From: Fremontodendron californicum | Lineage: Eukaryota > Streptophyta > Magnoliopsida > Malvales > Malvaceae | Direction: 5' to 3' | Length of the DNA: 64,000 nucleotides | Assembly: GCA_030761205.1 (NCBI GenBank) | Contig: JAULJL010000033.1 | Span: 3,789,501-3,853,500 of the forward strand | Part shown: positions 52,230 to 63,629 of the stretch, piece by piece | How the letters are laid out: every line of letters begins with the position of its first letter | How positions within the stretch are numbered: the stretch's first letter is position 1 | Notes under the pieces: generated by a model | Database searches by the model: none | The model's input: the letters and a program-made list of their open reading frames with translations, nothing else | What the model was told of the DNA's origin: nothing | Translations under genes and position numbers: made by a program

Positions 52230-54273
52230 TGATAACTCGTATAATTATATAGTTTTTAGTTATGTTTTATTATTGTTTTGTGTCAAATACGAGTTATTAT
52301 TGTTTAGTCTAATTGTGTTTATGATCTTTTATATTTTTATGTAATTTGGTGTTTTTCACAAGTTTCTTTGAGTGATTTCAGATTACTAGAATTAAGGGCA
52401 AATCCAGTTCAGTTCCAGTTCCGACACCTTTTGCCATATCAGCTATATCTGGAGTTTCACTGAAGCAATAAGGCTGAAATTTGTATCCGTGCAAAGCTAA
52501 GAGGCATATCTATCTTGTTCATGTTTTACACTTCTTGAAACAGAGTCGTTTTCCCTAGCGAAATCGACCATCAAGTTGGCTGATGTGCAATGACGTCTGT
52601 GCTGACCTGTTTTCGTATTTTGCCCATATCTGCTTATCCACATCAGTAAATGAGCTGATTCCAATGGCTATGGATCCGTAACTGATACGGGAACCTTTTT
52701 CTAGAAGACCATATGATCCGATCATGCCTCTAATATTGACGAAATCGACCATCAAGTTGGCTGATGTGCAATGACGTCTGTGCTGACCTGTTTTCGTATT
52801 TTGCCCATATCTGCTTATCCACATCAGAAAATGAGCTGATTCTAACGGCTATGGATCCGTAACTGATAGGGAAACCTTTTTCTAGAAGACCATGTGATCA
52901 GATCAGGCCTCCAACATTGACGAAATCGACCATCAAGTTGGCTGATCAAAATTGTCATACAATATGACGAAAATTGTTAGAAAAATTCACCCACCTATTA
53001 TACCTACCTTTGAAATTTGTAAAGCTTGTCTCTTGTCATTTAGCCCTCCAAAATGTGTATAAATAGAGGGCCTTGGATGATTGTAGAGGATCATATTGTA
53101 CATTGGTAGGATATTAGCCATTGTAATAAAATTCTCTAAGTTTTCTTCTTCTTTCTTTTCTCTAGTTTTCTTTTTCTTTATTTTCTTCTTCTTCTTTCTT
53201 TCTTTTATTTCCTTCTTAGATTCTCTTTAATTTTATGTTTATGTTTACAATGTCTATGCTAGGCTAAACTTCTATTTGGTTAAGGGTGATTTCAAATCCC
53301 TAGACATGTTTTGTGATTGATTTTTAGATTCTATCTATCATTAATTTTCTATCAAAGTTGCTTATGTTCTTCTACAAGAATTGTTCATGATGTTGTCTTG
53401 ATTTATTTAGGTGTACAACTAGATAGATCTTGATAATTATCTATTGCTAGTTTAGGAATCTTGATCCGTGTAATTGTCTTGATTTCCTATTCATAAGTGG
53501 CAATTTGTGATTAATGATTATGGTCAAGTTTTCAATAATTGCAAAGTGGAACATAACCTAAGTTGAACAATCCGAGCTTATGTGTTTGTTGCTTAGATCA
53601 ACCTATCTTTCTCATCATAAAGCTGCCATTAAATTGAATTTAGAGAGCTTATTCTAGGTTGTTTAATGGTTAGAGATTAAATAGAGAGCTTGTTCTATTT
53701 AACGACAAACTAAGGAAAGATTGGGATAACAGAGCTTGTTGTTATCTACGGTTGTTAACTTTGATAGTTGGTTGATATTGATAGATCTGAAATTGATTCT
53801 TAATGATGTCTAGTGGTGGAGAATGAAACCTTAACCATATTTTTCATATTTGATTCTTCTTACTTACTTGTTTTCTTACTTTTCTAGTTTGCTTATTTTT
53901 AAAAGTATATTTATTTTTATTGGCTGGTTATACCGCCTAATTTGTATATTAACTTTGTTTTATTTTTATTGGCTGGTTATACCGCCTAATTTAGTATATA
54001 TATTTTTATTGGCTGGTTATACCGCCTAATTTAGTATATATATTTTTATTGGCTGGTTATACCGCCTTGCATCTTATTCTTATTATTTACTTTAGTTTAA
54101 ATCTGGCTTCAAAAACCCCTTTTCTTTTATTGTTTTCTTTGAACGTAAGTTATAAACTATTAACTTATAAACTAAAACCCAATCCCTGAGGACTCGACCC
54201 TTGCTAACTACTATACTTACAATTGATCTTTTTAGTGCAAGGTTAAATAAGATACACTCTTTTGGGTGCATCA
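52230..54273 (+). repeat. 5' LTR of element 5 with duplicated U3 segment
   Basis: A 181-bp U3 unit is repeated in tandem at 52560-52740 and 52741-52921; each unit has the AATCGACCATCAAG motif and a TGACGTC site. Four TTGGCTGGTTATACCGCC repeats lie at about 53916-54067 in U5. Confidence 0.93.
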
Positions 54274-54279
54274 AATTTT

Positions 54280-54297
54280 TGGCGCCGTTGCCGGGGA
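54280..54297 (+). other. Primer-binding site (tRNA-Asp), element 5
   Basis: TGGCGCCGTTGCCGGGGA, following the LTR end at 54273. Confidence 0.92.
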
Positions 54298-54423
54298 TTG
54301 TTTTCTTTAGTTTATTTGTTACTTGGTTTATTCTTATTTTCAGTTCTAATGAGTTTTATTTTCTTGTACATACGGGTTTTTCTTATCAAATTTTGAAAAG
54401 AAAAAAAAATAAAAAATAAAAAA

Positions 54424-55365
54424 ATGATGGAATTGAGCAATCTAACACTTGAAGAGTTGGTGGCATACATGAACATGGAGAATCAACAAGCCAAGCTCAC
54501 CTCCCGAGTTCAACAATTGGCCATGGGAGGATGTCAAGACCATCAAATGTTCCAAGACCAACAGTATGATCATTACTCAAACACTTACCATGAGGGATGG
54601 TGGGATCATACTAATTATGGCTACTCAGAAAATTACCAAGAAGTAGATCCTTATGCCAATTACACTCATCCATCTAGCTTCAATCAATCATGGTCTCAAG
54701 AACCAGATCTTTTTCAACCACCACATATGACTCAAAACTCAGGTACTTCTTTAGAAGATCTTGTACATTCTCTTGTTACTGATACTTTGCAATTTCAACA
54801 GGAAACAAGGGAAAGCATCCAGAGTTTGGAAAGGCAAATAAGCCTATTGGCTAGTAGTATGGTGGAATTAGTAGCAGAAAAATCTCTAGCACTCCCTTCC
54901 CAAACGGTGATTAACCCAAAGGAGAATGCTACTATTGTGACCTTGAGGAATGAGGAACAAGATGAGGATGAGACAAAATTAGAGATGAATTCTATTCTTG
55001 AGGATAATGAAGCCAATGATCCAAATAAGAGTATTTCGGCACCTGAGGTAACGTTTGAGATTCCAATTTTTACTAATGTTTCTTCTCCACCTTTTCCTAG
55101 TAGATTCGCAAAGTTCAAGGAGGATGAACATGAACAAGACACGCTGGAAACCTTAAACAGTTTGTTTGTGGATGTCATTCAACAAGTACCAAAAGATGCA
55201 CCATTCCTCGATGAGATATGCACCACCAATGATGATGGAATAATACTTGTAATGGAGTATGCATCCACTGTTGTGCAAAGAAAGCTTCCTCTCAAACGCA
55301 TAAATTTGGGAAATTTCATGTATGAGCCTGACAAGCCTAAAAAGCCAAGAAGGGGTGTTGGTTAG
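54424..55365 (+). CDS. Shortened gag-linker ORF of element 5
   Basis: 313 aa, open; an ATG at 54427 is the one shared with element 2. It contains TQNSGTSLEDLV, FQQETRESIQSLERQ (likely coiled coil), INPKENATIVTLRNE and DVIQQVPKDAPFLDE, all from the stretch between zinc finger and protease in the B-type polyprotein. No capsid, zinc finger or protease active site. Three copies of this shortened gene in the window share the same layout, so it defines a non-autonomous subfamily. The coiled coil might let the protein join particles made by full-length relatives; this is inference. Confidence 0.7.
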   Translation: MMELSNLTLEELVAYMNMENQQAKLTSRVQQLAMGGCQDHQMFQDQQYDHYSNTYHEGWWDHTNYGYSENYQEVDPYANYTHPSSFNQSWSQEPDLFQPPHMTQNSGTSLEDLVHSLVTDTLQFQQETRESIQSLERQISLLASSMVELVAEKSLALPSQTVINPKENATIVTLRNEEQDEDETKLEMNSILEDNEANDPNKSISAPEVTFEIPIFTNVSSPPFPSRFAKFKEDEHEQDTLETLNSLFVDVIQQVPKDAPFLDEICTTNDDGIILVMEYASTVVQRKLPLKRINLGNFMYEPDKPKKPRRGVG

Positions 55366-55899
55366 ATTTAAAACACTAACCCAAGTGTTAGTTGGGAAGG
55401 CAGCCCAATTAAAGATGAAATTGCCAACCTTCCATATTCAGATTTGCTTTCTCTTTCTCTTTCTTTTCCTTTTTCTTTTATTATCTTTATTGTTTTTATT
55501 TTTATTTCTTATGTTTCTTTGTTAATTGTGTTTACTGTTTTTAAGTTCATTTAGGCTGCATAAGTTTCTTTTGTTTAATAGTTCTTTTCTCTTACATATA
55601 ATTCTCGTATTGGGGGATAATAGCATTACATTAATGACAATGTAAGAATTATGTTTGGGGGGAAGAATTTAGGATTTTATTTAGAGTGTTTTGTTTTTGA
55701 GTTTTTTTTTTTATGTTGTTTTTCTTTCTAATCCTTGTTTTGAAAATAACTAGATGTAAATATAATTTTTATTTTTTTAACCCCGGTTAAATGGCGGATA
55801 ACGGTACTCCGTGATTATTTAAGTCGGTTCCATCAGCTACCCACAAAACTGATATTGTATATAAATTTCTCTTTCATTTTTTTTTCATTTTTTTTCAGG
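55366..55899 (+). other. Cassette left flank in element 5
   Basis: Repeat copy 1 at 55522-55686; A-type pol tail (VVFLS, one Asp to Asn change, PCFENN, stop) at 55715-55753; the AACCCCGGTT-type block, TATATAAAT and TTTTTTCAG before the ATG. Confidence 0.8.
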
Positions 55900-56436
55900 A
55901 TGGATGATATTCTCACAAGATTGCAGAAACGATTTCCTCCTTTTCCTCGAAATATTTTACTGAAGCTTTACGAATTTCGATTTGAAAGATTAAGAATGCT
56001 TATGCACAAAGGGATTCCTGAAGACATACGTTGGATAATTGAAGCCAAGGTACGTGAAGATGAATATCTTCCTATTTTGCATTTACCAGGTACAGGTAGA
56101 AGCACTTTTGCAAAGAAGCGACGAGCAAAGCGCATGAGTTCAAATTGCCACAAATGTGCACGATGGACGTGTAACGGTAAATGTCGTTCTATTGGGATTC
56201 CGTCCTCTAATCGAGATGATAAAATTGAATTCATTAAGGATGGACTGAGTAAGGAGAATTTGGGTAATATCTAACTTTCTCTTGAGACGCATCCTAGTGG
56301 AGACGTACAAAGAGAAATTCTTGATTTATGGCCGCAATTCCAAAGGGAATGGCAACATCTTGGGAATCTGATGTTAAAAGACCCTGTTTGCCAGCTTGTA
56401 AGAAAACTGGATGGGAAGCATATCCTCGACTCATAG
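55900..56436 (+). pseudogene. C4 protein gene with premature stop (element 5)
   Basis: Colinear with the 178-codon genes. The basic stretch and the full CHKCARWTCNGKC cluster are kept, but TAA at 56272-56274 replaces CAA after NLGNI, so the last third is lost. The stop is at a different place from that in element 4, so the two losses are independent. Confidence 0.85.
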
Positions 56437-56800
56437 AAGGCGTTCAAGCCGTTTCTGGACGTAAAATCAGAGGAAGATGTGAGCCACAATCACAACTACA
56501 ATAAACGACTTCTCAGCTTTTGGTTTGATTTGCAATAACTTTATTTTGGTTTAATTTACGTGTTGTTCGATTTGTGTAATTATTCTCGTTTTTTATTTGT
56601 CTTTTACGGTTGATTTTTTCTTCACTTTTTGATTTTCTTCCTGAAATCACGCAAAAATCTTTTGTTAGGTTAACATTTTCTTCTGACAGGTCAGATACAC
56701 TTTCGGCGACATTATTACTCTTGTCTGATTCACTACTCAGTCCTCTATATATTACACCATGTACTCATTCTCTTTCAGGAACTCGAAAAAAAAGAAAAAA
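56437..56800 (+). promoter_or_regulatory. C4 gene-LOG intergenic region, element 5
   Basis: 364 bp, long form, with CTCTATATATTAC and TCTCTTTCAG before the A-rich leader. An ATG at 56759 is in frame with LOG and would add 14 residues in this copy. Confidence 0.45.
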
Positions 56801-57448
56801 ATGGAAAGTACTTCGTCCCAGCGTATTAAAAAAATTTGTGTCTTTGGAGGTGCTTATCCAGGGAAAAATAACATATTCGCTAATGAAGCCATAAGAGTTG
56901 GAGTAATACTTGCCCAACAAAAGATCCACTTGATTTATGGAGGCGGTAGTACGGGTTTAATGGTAGCAGTCGCTACAGCAGCACACGCCGGAGGAAGTCT
57001 AGTTCTAGGAATCGTGCCAAAACTATTCACAAGTTTTTGTGGACCTACCGTGGGTAAGGAAATACAAGTCTGGAGTGTCACTGAACGGATAACAATCATG
57101 TACCATTCTGCCGATGCATTCATTGCTTTACCAGGAGGTCTGGGTACATTGGAAGAAATAGCTTGCGTGGCTTCTTGGTCATCTTTGGTCACAAATAAGA
57201 AACCCATTGGTTTGCTTAATATTAATGGTTATTTTAGTAATTTGCTTTCATATTTAGATAATGCTGTGGATAATGGATTCATGTTTTTAGAGGCAAGGAG
57301 AACCATAATTTCTGCTACAACCATTGAAGATTTACTCAAAAAGCTCCAAGCTTATGAGTGTTTATCTGCTACGGTTGTTTCGCAAACGCTCGGAAAAAGA
57401 AAAAGAGATATGGACGAGCAAGGAGTGGATTGCACTTTGTCTTTGTGA
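56801..57448 (+). CDS. LOG-like: LOG-family cytokinin-activating enzyme (element 5)
   Basis: 215 aa, open. PGGLGTLEE and R96 are intact, but the first signature reads GGGSTGLMV (G55V), and there are further changes P67L, D78S, I93V, P94T and Ser to Leu in FMFLEARR. This is the most divergent copy in the window, and the loss of a motif glycine may reduce activity even though no stop has arisen. Confidence 0.88.
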   Translation: MESTSSQRIKKICVFGGAYPGKNNIFANEAIRVGVILAQQKIHLIYGGGSTGLMVAVATAAHAGGSLVLGIVPKLFTSFCGPTVGKEIQVWSVTERITIMYHSADAFIALPGGLGTLEEIACVASWSSLVTNKKPIGLLNINGYFSNLLSYLDNAVDNGFMFLEARRTIISATTIEDLLKKLQAYECLSATVVSQTLGKRKRDMDEQGVDCTLSL

Positions 57449-59528
57449 CATTATCTAACATTTTGTTTGTTGTGTCTCAGTTATAATAAGTGGTTAGCAA
57501 CGTCTGCAGGTAATATCTCCTAAATTCTACCTTTAGTAGGGGGTAAGGGACATATTTTGCTAAAAAAAAAAATTGATGTGTTTTAAGCCATTTAGAAGTA
57601 TTCATTTTGAACAAGGTCTGAGTAAGGGAGACTTGAGACATACCTTGTCAACTTGATTTCTTCTTTTCAAAAAAAAAATTAAAAAAAAAAACAAAAGTTT
57701 GTTGTGTTTTAAGCAATTTAGAAATATTCATTCTGAACAAGGTCTGAGTAAGGGAGACTTGAGACATACCTTGTCAGTTTGATTTTAATCTTTTTATGTT
57801 TACTTGTTAATTTTTGTTTAGTATTTTAGGATTATTTAGGTTGCATGAGTTTGTTTTGTTTTGAGTCTTAGTTGTTCCTATTCTTATGTTATTAGTTCTT
57901 TTCTCTTACACATGATTCTTTCATTTGGGTTAATAGACTTACATTGAGGACAATGTAAGAATTAAGTGTGGGGGGAATAATTTAGGATTTCGTTTATTTT
58001 TGTCTACTATTTTTTTTATGAGTCTTTATTATTATTATTATTTTTTTTTAGTGTGTTTTAGTTCCTTTTTAATACAATGATGAGATATGAATTGCATAAG
58101 TCTAAAACAGATTTATTAGTGAGAAGATTTTCATGAGAATTGAGCTTGATGTCAACCTTTTTATGAGCCAATGTTAATATGATATGTTGATTGAGAAAGA
58201 AGCATGTTTAGACTTAATCTGACTTGTATAATCATCCTTGTGAGTTTTTGAGCCTATAATGATTGATGCATTATACAAATCAATCTAATTTCTTTCTTGA
58301 GTGCTCTTATGATTACATGATTCTCTAGAACTTGCTTTAAACCGTTTGAGACTATATTGATACATGTGACAACATGAATATGATAGAGGCATTAGGATTA
58401 TAACCAGAGCCAAACAGCCATCCATTATTAATGTTCTAAGAGAACATCCCCACTAGTGAGCCAATTTGAGCCTACATTAAATATGATGTTTTATTGGTAA
58501 CCACAACTTACACCTAGCCTAAATATACTTATATCCTTACCCTTGTTCTAAAGATGGATTATATATTTTGAGACATATTGCAAAAAAACAAGGGATATTT
58601 TTAGTTAAAAATTTGGGTTAGAAACAAGAAATAAGTGTGGGGGGAAAAGAAAAGAAAAGTCAAGAGAAAAAGAAATGGAATACTGGCAAATACATTCCTA
58701 TGTAAAAAAAAAATATGAATCATCTCTTGAATTTGTGGAAAAAGAAAAAGATGTTACAAAGTTGTTTAGAATGAAGAAAAGGCCCAACATGAATATCCGG
58801 CCTAGGTGACTATGTACTTGTAAAGAGTTTTGATAAGTTTGTTTGTATGATCTTATTATGTCTCTAAACTTTATGAACTCTTTGGAACCTTTGTGATATC
58901 GTTATCCTTTTGTTCTTCAACCACATTACAAACCCCTTGGCCCTATTACAACCTTGATTAAAGACCTCTTGATTCATGAAGTTGTATGATCTAAATAGTG
59001 GAGAATAGGTGGACAAGCAAGAATATGGTAGAACTGTTTTCATGAGATTGATTGAGTGTAAACACTTCACCACTACTTTAAAGATTGAAAATCATGAGGG
59101 TAACCCATGTGAGAAGTTGAGATTAAATTTGAACATGCACTATTTTGATTGAGATATGTTTTGTTAATATTGGCTTAACTCAAACAATTTACATTCAAGC
59201 ATGATTTTTTGTGAAATTCTTTAAGCTATTGATTAGTTTATAAGACTTGTTCAAAGATTGTCTCTAATTTGTATTGAAAGGATTAGGAATAAATATTTTT
59301 AGTATATGTAGTTTATTTATATTTTAGTTTTTCAATGTTTGTGGGTATCGTTCTAGTAAACCCTCACGAGACTAAACTCGTCCACTAGGGACACCTAGGG
59401 GTTTAAAGGCTTGTGTCACATGCTAAGTGCCACCGTGATTTCCTACGAAAGTGGATTAGATTAGATTTTCTTATTTTATTTTTATTTGATTTTGCTCGAG
59501 GACTAGCAAAAAGCTAAGTGTGGGGGTG
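57449..59528 (+). other. 3' non-coding region and PPT of element 5
   Basis: No genes. A 126-bp tandem duplication (57578-57703 and from 57704) includes the GAACAAGGTCTGAGTAAGGG stretch. Repeat copy 2 is at 57807-57992, the hairpin block near 59365-59400, the hairpin TTTTGCT/AGCAAAA just before the PPT, and the PPT AAGTGTGGGGG at 59516-59526. Confidence 0.75.
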
Positions 59529-61621
59529 TGATAACTCGTATAATTATATAGTTTTTAGTTATGTTTTATTATTGTTTTGTGTCAAATACGAGTTATTATT
59601 GTTTAGTCTAATTGTGTTTATGATCTTTTATATTTTTATGTAATTTGGTGTTTTTCACAAGTTTCTTTGAGTGATTTCAGATTACTAGAATTAAGGGCAA
59701 ATCCAGTTCAGTTCTAGTTCCGACACCTTTTTCCATATCAGCTATATCTGGAGTTTCACTGAAGCAATAAGGCTGAAATTTGTATCCGCGCAAAGCTAAG
59801 AGGCATATCTATCTTTTTCATGTTTTACACTTCTTGAAACGGAGTCGTTTTCCCTAGCGAAATCGACCATCAAGTTGGCTGATGTGCAATGACGTCTGTG
59901 CTGACCTATTTTCGTATTTTGCCCATATCTGCTTATCCACATCAGCAAATGAGCTGATTCCAATGGGTATGGATCCGTAACTGATACGGGAACCGTTTTC
60001 TAGAAGACCATATGATCCGATCAGGCCTCTAATATTGACGAAATCGACCATCAAGTTGGCTGATGTGCAATGACGTCTGTGCTGACCTGTTTTCGTATTT
60101 TGCCCATATCTGCTTATCCACATCAGCAAATGAGCTTATTCTAACGGCTATGGATCCGTAACTGATAGGGGAACCTTTTTCTAGAAGACCATGTGATCAG
60201 ATCAGGCTTCCAACATTGACGAAATCGACCATCAAGTTGGCTGATCAAAATTGTCATACAATATGACGAAAATTGTTAGAAAAATTCACCCACCTATTAT
60301 ACCTACCTTTGAAATTTGTAAAGCTTGTCTCTTGTCATTTAGCCCTCCAAAATGTGTATAAATAGAGGGCCTTGGATGATTGTAGAGGATCATATTGTAC
60401 ATTGGTAGGATATTAGCCATTGTAATAAAATTCTCTAAGTTTTCTTCTTCTTTCTTTTCTCTAGTTTTCTTTTTCTTTATTTTCTTCTTCTTCTTTCTTT
60501 CTTTTATTTCCTTCTTAGATTCTCTTTAATTTTATGTTTATGTTTACAATGTCTATGCTAGGCTAAACTTCTATTTGGTTAAGGGTGATTTCAAAGCCCT
60601 AGACATGTTTTGTGATTGATTTTTAGATTCTATCTATCATTAATTTTCTATCAAAGTTGCTTATGTTCTTCTACAAGAATTGTTCATGATGTTGTCTTGA
60701 TTTATTTAGGTGTACAACTAGATAGATCTTGATAATTATCTATTGCTAGTTTAGGAATCTTGATCCGTGTAATTGTCTTGATTTCCTATTCATAAGTGGC
60801 AATTTGTGATTAATGATTATGGTCAAGTTTTCAATAATTGCAATGTGGAACATAACCTAAGTTGAACAATCCGAGCTTATGTGTTTGTTGCTTAGATCAA
60901 CCTATCTTTCTCATCATAAAGCTGCTATTAAATTGAATTTAGAGAGCTTATTCTAGGTTGTTTAATGGTTAGAGATTAAATAGAGAGCTTGTTCTATTTA
61001 ACGACAAACTAAGGAAAGATTGGGATAACAGAGCTTGTTGTTATCTACGGTTGTTAACTTTGATAGTTGGTTGATATTGATAGATCTGAAATTGATTCTT
61101 AATGATGTCTAGTGGTGGAGAATGAAACCTTAACCATATTTTTCATATTTGATTCTTCTTACTTACTTGTTTTCTTACTTTTCTAGTTTGCTTATTTTTA
61201 AAAGTATATTTATTTTTATTGGCTGGTTATACCGCCTAATTTGTATATTAACTTTGTTTTATTTTTATTGGCTGGTTATACCGCCTAATTTGTATATTAA
61301 CTTTGTTTTATTTTTATTGGCTGGTTATACCGCCTAATTTAGTATATATATTTTTATTGGCTGGTTATACCGCCTAATTTAGTATATATATTTTTATTGG
61401 CTGGTTATACCGCCTTGCATCTTATTCTTATTATTTACTTTAGTTTAAATCTGGCTTCAAAAACCCCTTTTCTTTTATTGTTTTCTTTGAACGTAAGTTA
61501 TAAACTATTAACTTATAAACTAAAACCCAATCCTTGAGGACTCGACCCTTGCTAACTACTATACTTACAATTGATCTTTTTAGTGCAAGGTTAAATAAGA
61601 TACACTCTTTTGGGTGCATCA
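59529..61621 (+). repeat. 3' LTR of element 5
   Basis: 2093 bp, with the same duplicated U3 unit as the 5' LTR and five, not four, TTGGCTGGTTATACCGCC repeats (about 61213-61413). Confidence 0.93.
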
Positions 61622-61626
61622 AAGGC

Positions 61627-63466
61627 AGCCCAATTAAAGAAGAAATTGCCAACCTGCCATACTTAGATTTGCTTTCTTTTCCTTTTCCTTTTATTATTTT
61701 TATTGTTTTTATTTATTTTTATTTTTATGTTTATTTGTTAATTATTTGTTTAGTATTTTAAGATTATTTAGGTTGCATGAATTTGTTTTTTTTTAGTCTT
61801 AGTTATTTCTATTCTTATGTTATTAGTTATTTTCTCTTACACATGATTCTTTCATTTGGGTTAATAGCATTACATTGAGGACAATGTAAGAATTAAGTGT
61901 GGGGGGAAGGTTTAGTATTTCTTTTATTTTTGTCTATTTTTTTATGAGTCTTTAATATAATTATTATTATTATTTTTAGTGTGTTTTAGTTCTTTTTAAT
62001 ACAATGATGACATATGAATTGTATAGGTCTAAAACTAGTTATTAGTGAGAAGATTTTCATGAGAATTGAGCTCGATACTATTTTTTATGAGCCAATGTTG
62101 ATATGATATATTGATTGAGAAAGAAGCATGTTTAGACTTGATATTGACTTGTATAATCATCCTTGTGAGTTTTTGAGCCTATATGATTGATGCATTATAC
62201 ATATCAATCTAATTTCTTTCTTGAGTGCTCTTATGATTACATGATTCTCTAGAACTTGCTTTAAACCGTTTGAGACTATATTGATACATGTGATAACATG
62301 AATATGATAGAGGCATTAGGATTTTTAACCAGAGCCAAACAGCCATCCATTACTAATGTTCCAAGAGAACATCCCACTAGTGAGCCAATTTGAGCCTACA
62401 TTAAATATGCTATTTTATTGGTAACCACAACTTACACCTAGCCTAAATATACTTATATCCTTACCCTTGTTCTAAAGATGGATTATATGTTTTGAGACAT
62501 ATTGCAAAAAAAAAAAAAACAAGGGATATTTTTAGTTGAAAATTTGGGTTGGAAACAAAAGATAAGTGTGGGGGAGGAGAAAGGCAAAAATCAAGAGAAA
62601 AATAGAGGGAATATTGCCAAATACATTCCCATAAAAAAAAAATTGAACCATCTCTTGAACTTCTAGTTAAAGAAAAGAAAAAGAATGTTACAAGGTTGGT
62701 TAGAATGAAGCAAAGGCTCAACATAAAATATTCAGCCTATGTGATTATGTACTTCCAAGGAATATTGAGAAAGTTTTATTTACAAAATCTTATTTTGTCT
62801 CTAAATTCTATGAAGTCTTTGGAACCTTTGTAATATCTTTTATCTTTTATTCTTTAACCACATTATAACCCTTTGGCCCCATTACAACCTTGAATAAAGA
62901 CCTCTTGATTTATGAAGTTGTATGATCTAAACAGTGGAGAATAGATGGACAAGCAAGCATATGGTAGAAGTGTTTTCATGAGATTGATTGAGTGTAAACA
63001 CTTTACCACTACTCTAAAGAGTGAAAATCAGGAGAGTATCCCATGTGAGAAGTTGAGATTAAGTTTGGATATGCACTATTTTGATTGAAATATGTTATGT
63101 TAATATTGGCTTAACTCAAACTATTTACATTCAAGCAAGATTTTTTGTAAATTTCTTTAAGCTATTGATTAGTTTATAAGACTTGTTCAAAGATTGTCTC
63201 TAATTTATATTGAAAGGATTAGGAGTAAATATTTTTAGTATATGTAGTTTATTTATATTTTAGTTTTTCAATGTTTGTGGGTATCGTTCTAGCAAACCCT
63301 CACGAAACTAAACTCGTCCACTAGGGACACCTAGGGGTTTAAAGGCTTGTGTCACATGCTAAGTGCCATCGTGATTTCTTACGAAAGTGGATTAGATTAG
63401 ATTTTCTTATTTTATTTTTATTTTGTTTTGCTCGAGGACTAGCAAAAAGCTAAGTGTGGGGGTATT
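61627..63466 (+). other. 3' non-coding region and PPT of element 6
   Basis: Follows the gag linker directly: no A-type pol tail, no C4 gene, no LOG gene. It contains a single ~190-bp repeat (61736-61925), a PPT-like AAGTGTGGGGG near 62565, the hairpin block near 63300 (one stem mismatch), hairpin TTTTGCT/AGCAAAA and the PPT at 63452-63462. Confidence 0.75.
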
Positions 63467-63629
63467 TGATAAGCTCATAAGATATACATTTTATGCCTTT
63501 CTAATTTTAGTTTTTGTTATGTTTTCGATCTTTATCTTGTTTACTTATAATATGTTTTTGAATTTTAGGTACAATAAAGAGAATGAAGTCAAAAGATGTC
63601 AATAATGATGGAAAAGAGCTTACAAAATA
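63467..63629 (+). repeat. Start of a different Athila-like LTR (element 6)
   Basis: Begins TGATAAGCTCATAAG right after the PPT and shares only its first bases with the other LTRs. Cut after 163 bp by the next LTR. Confidence 0.65.

Larger units (their letters stand above)
52230..61621 (+). mobile_element. Element 5: non-autonomous B-type Athila-like LTR retrotransposon
   Basis: LTRs 52230-54273 (2044 bp) and 59529-61621 (2093 bp); the 49-bp difference equals one TTGGCTGG repeat unit. Target duplication AAGGC at 52225-52229 and 61622-61626. The interior holds a gag-linker ORF, A-type pol tail, C4 gene with a stop, LOG-like gene and PPT; pol is absent. Inserted into element 6. Confidence 0.93.
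51733..63629 (+). mobile_element. Element 6: B-like relic without the accessory cassette, interrupted by element 5
   Basis: Left part 51733-52229 matches the gag linker of elements 2 and 5 from the INPKENATIVTL point; upstream is lost. Right part 61627-63466 is a 3' non-coding region with one ~190-bp repeat, hairpins and the PPT (63452-63462). The 3' LTR starts TGATAAGCTCATAAG at 63467 and is cut at 63629. No C4 or LOG gene is present, and the LTR is of another family. Confidence 0.8.
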
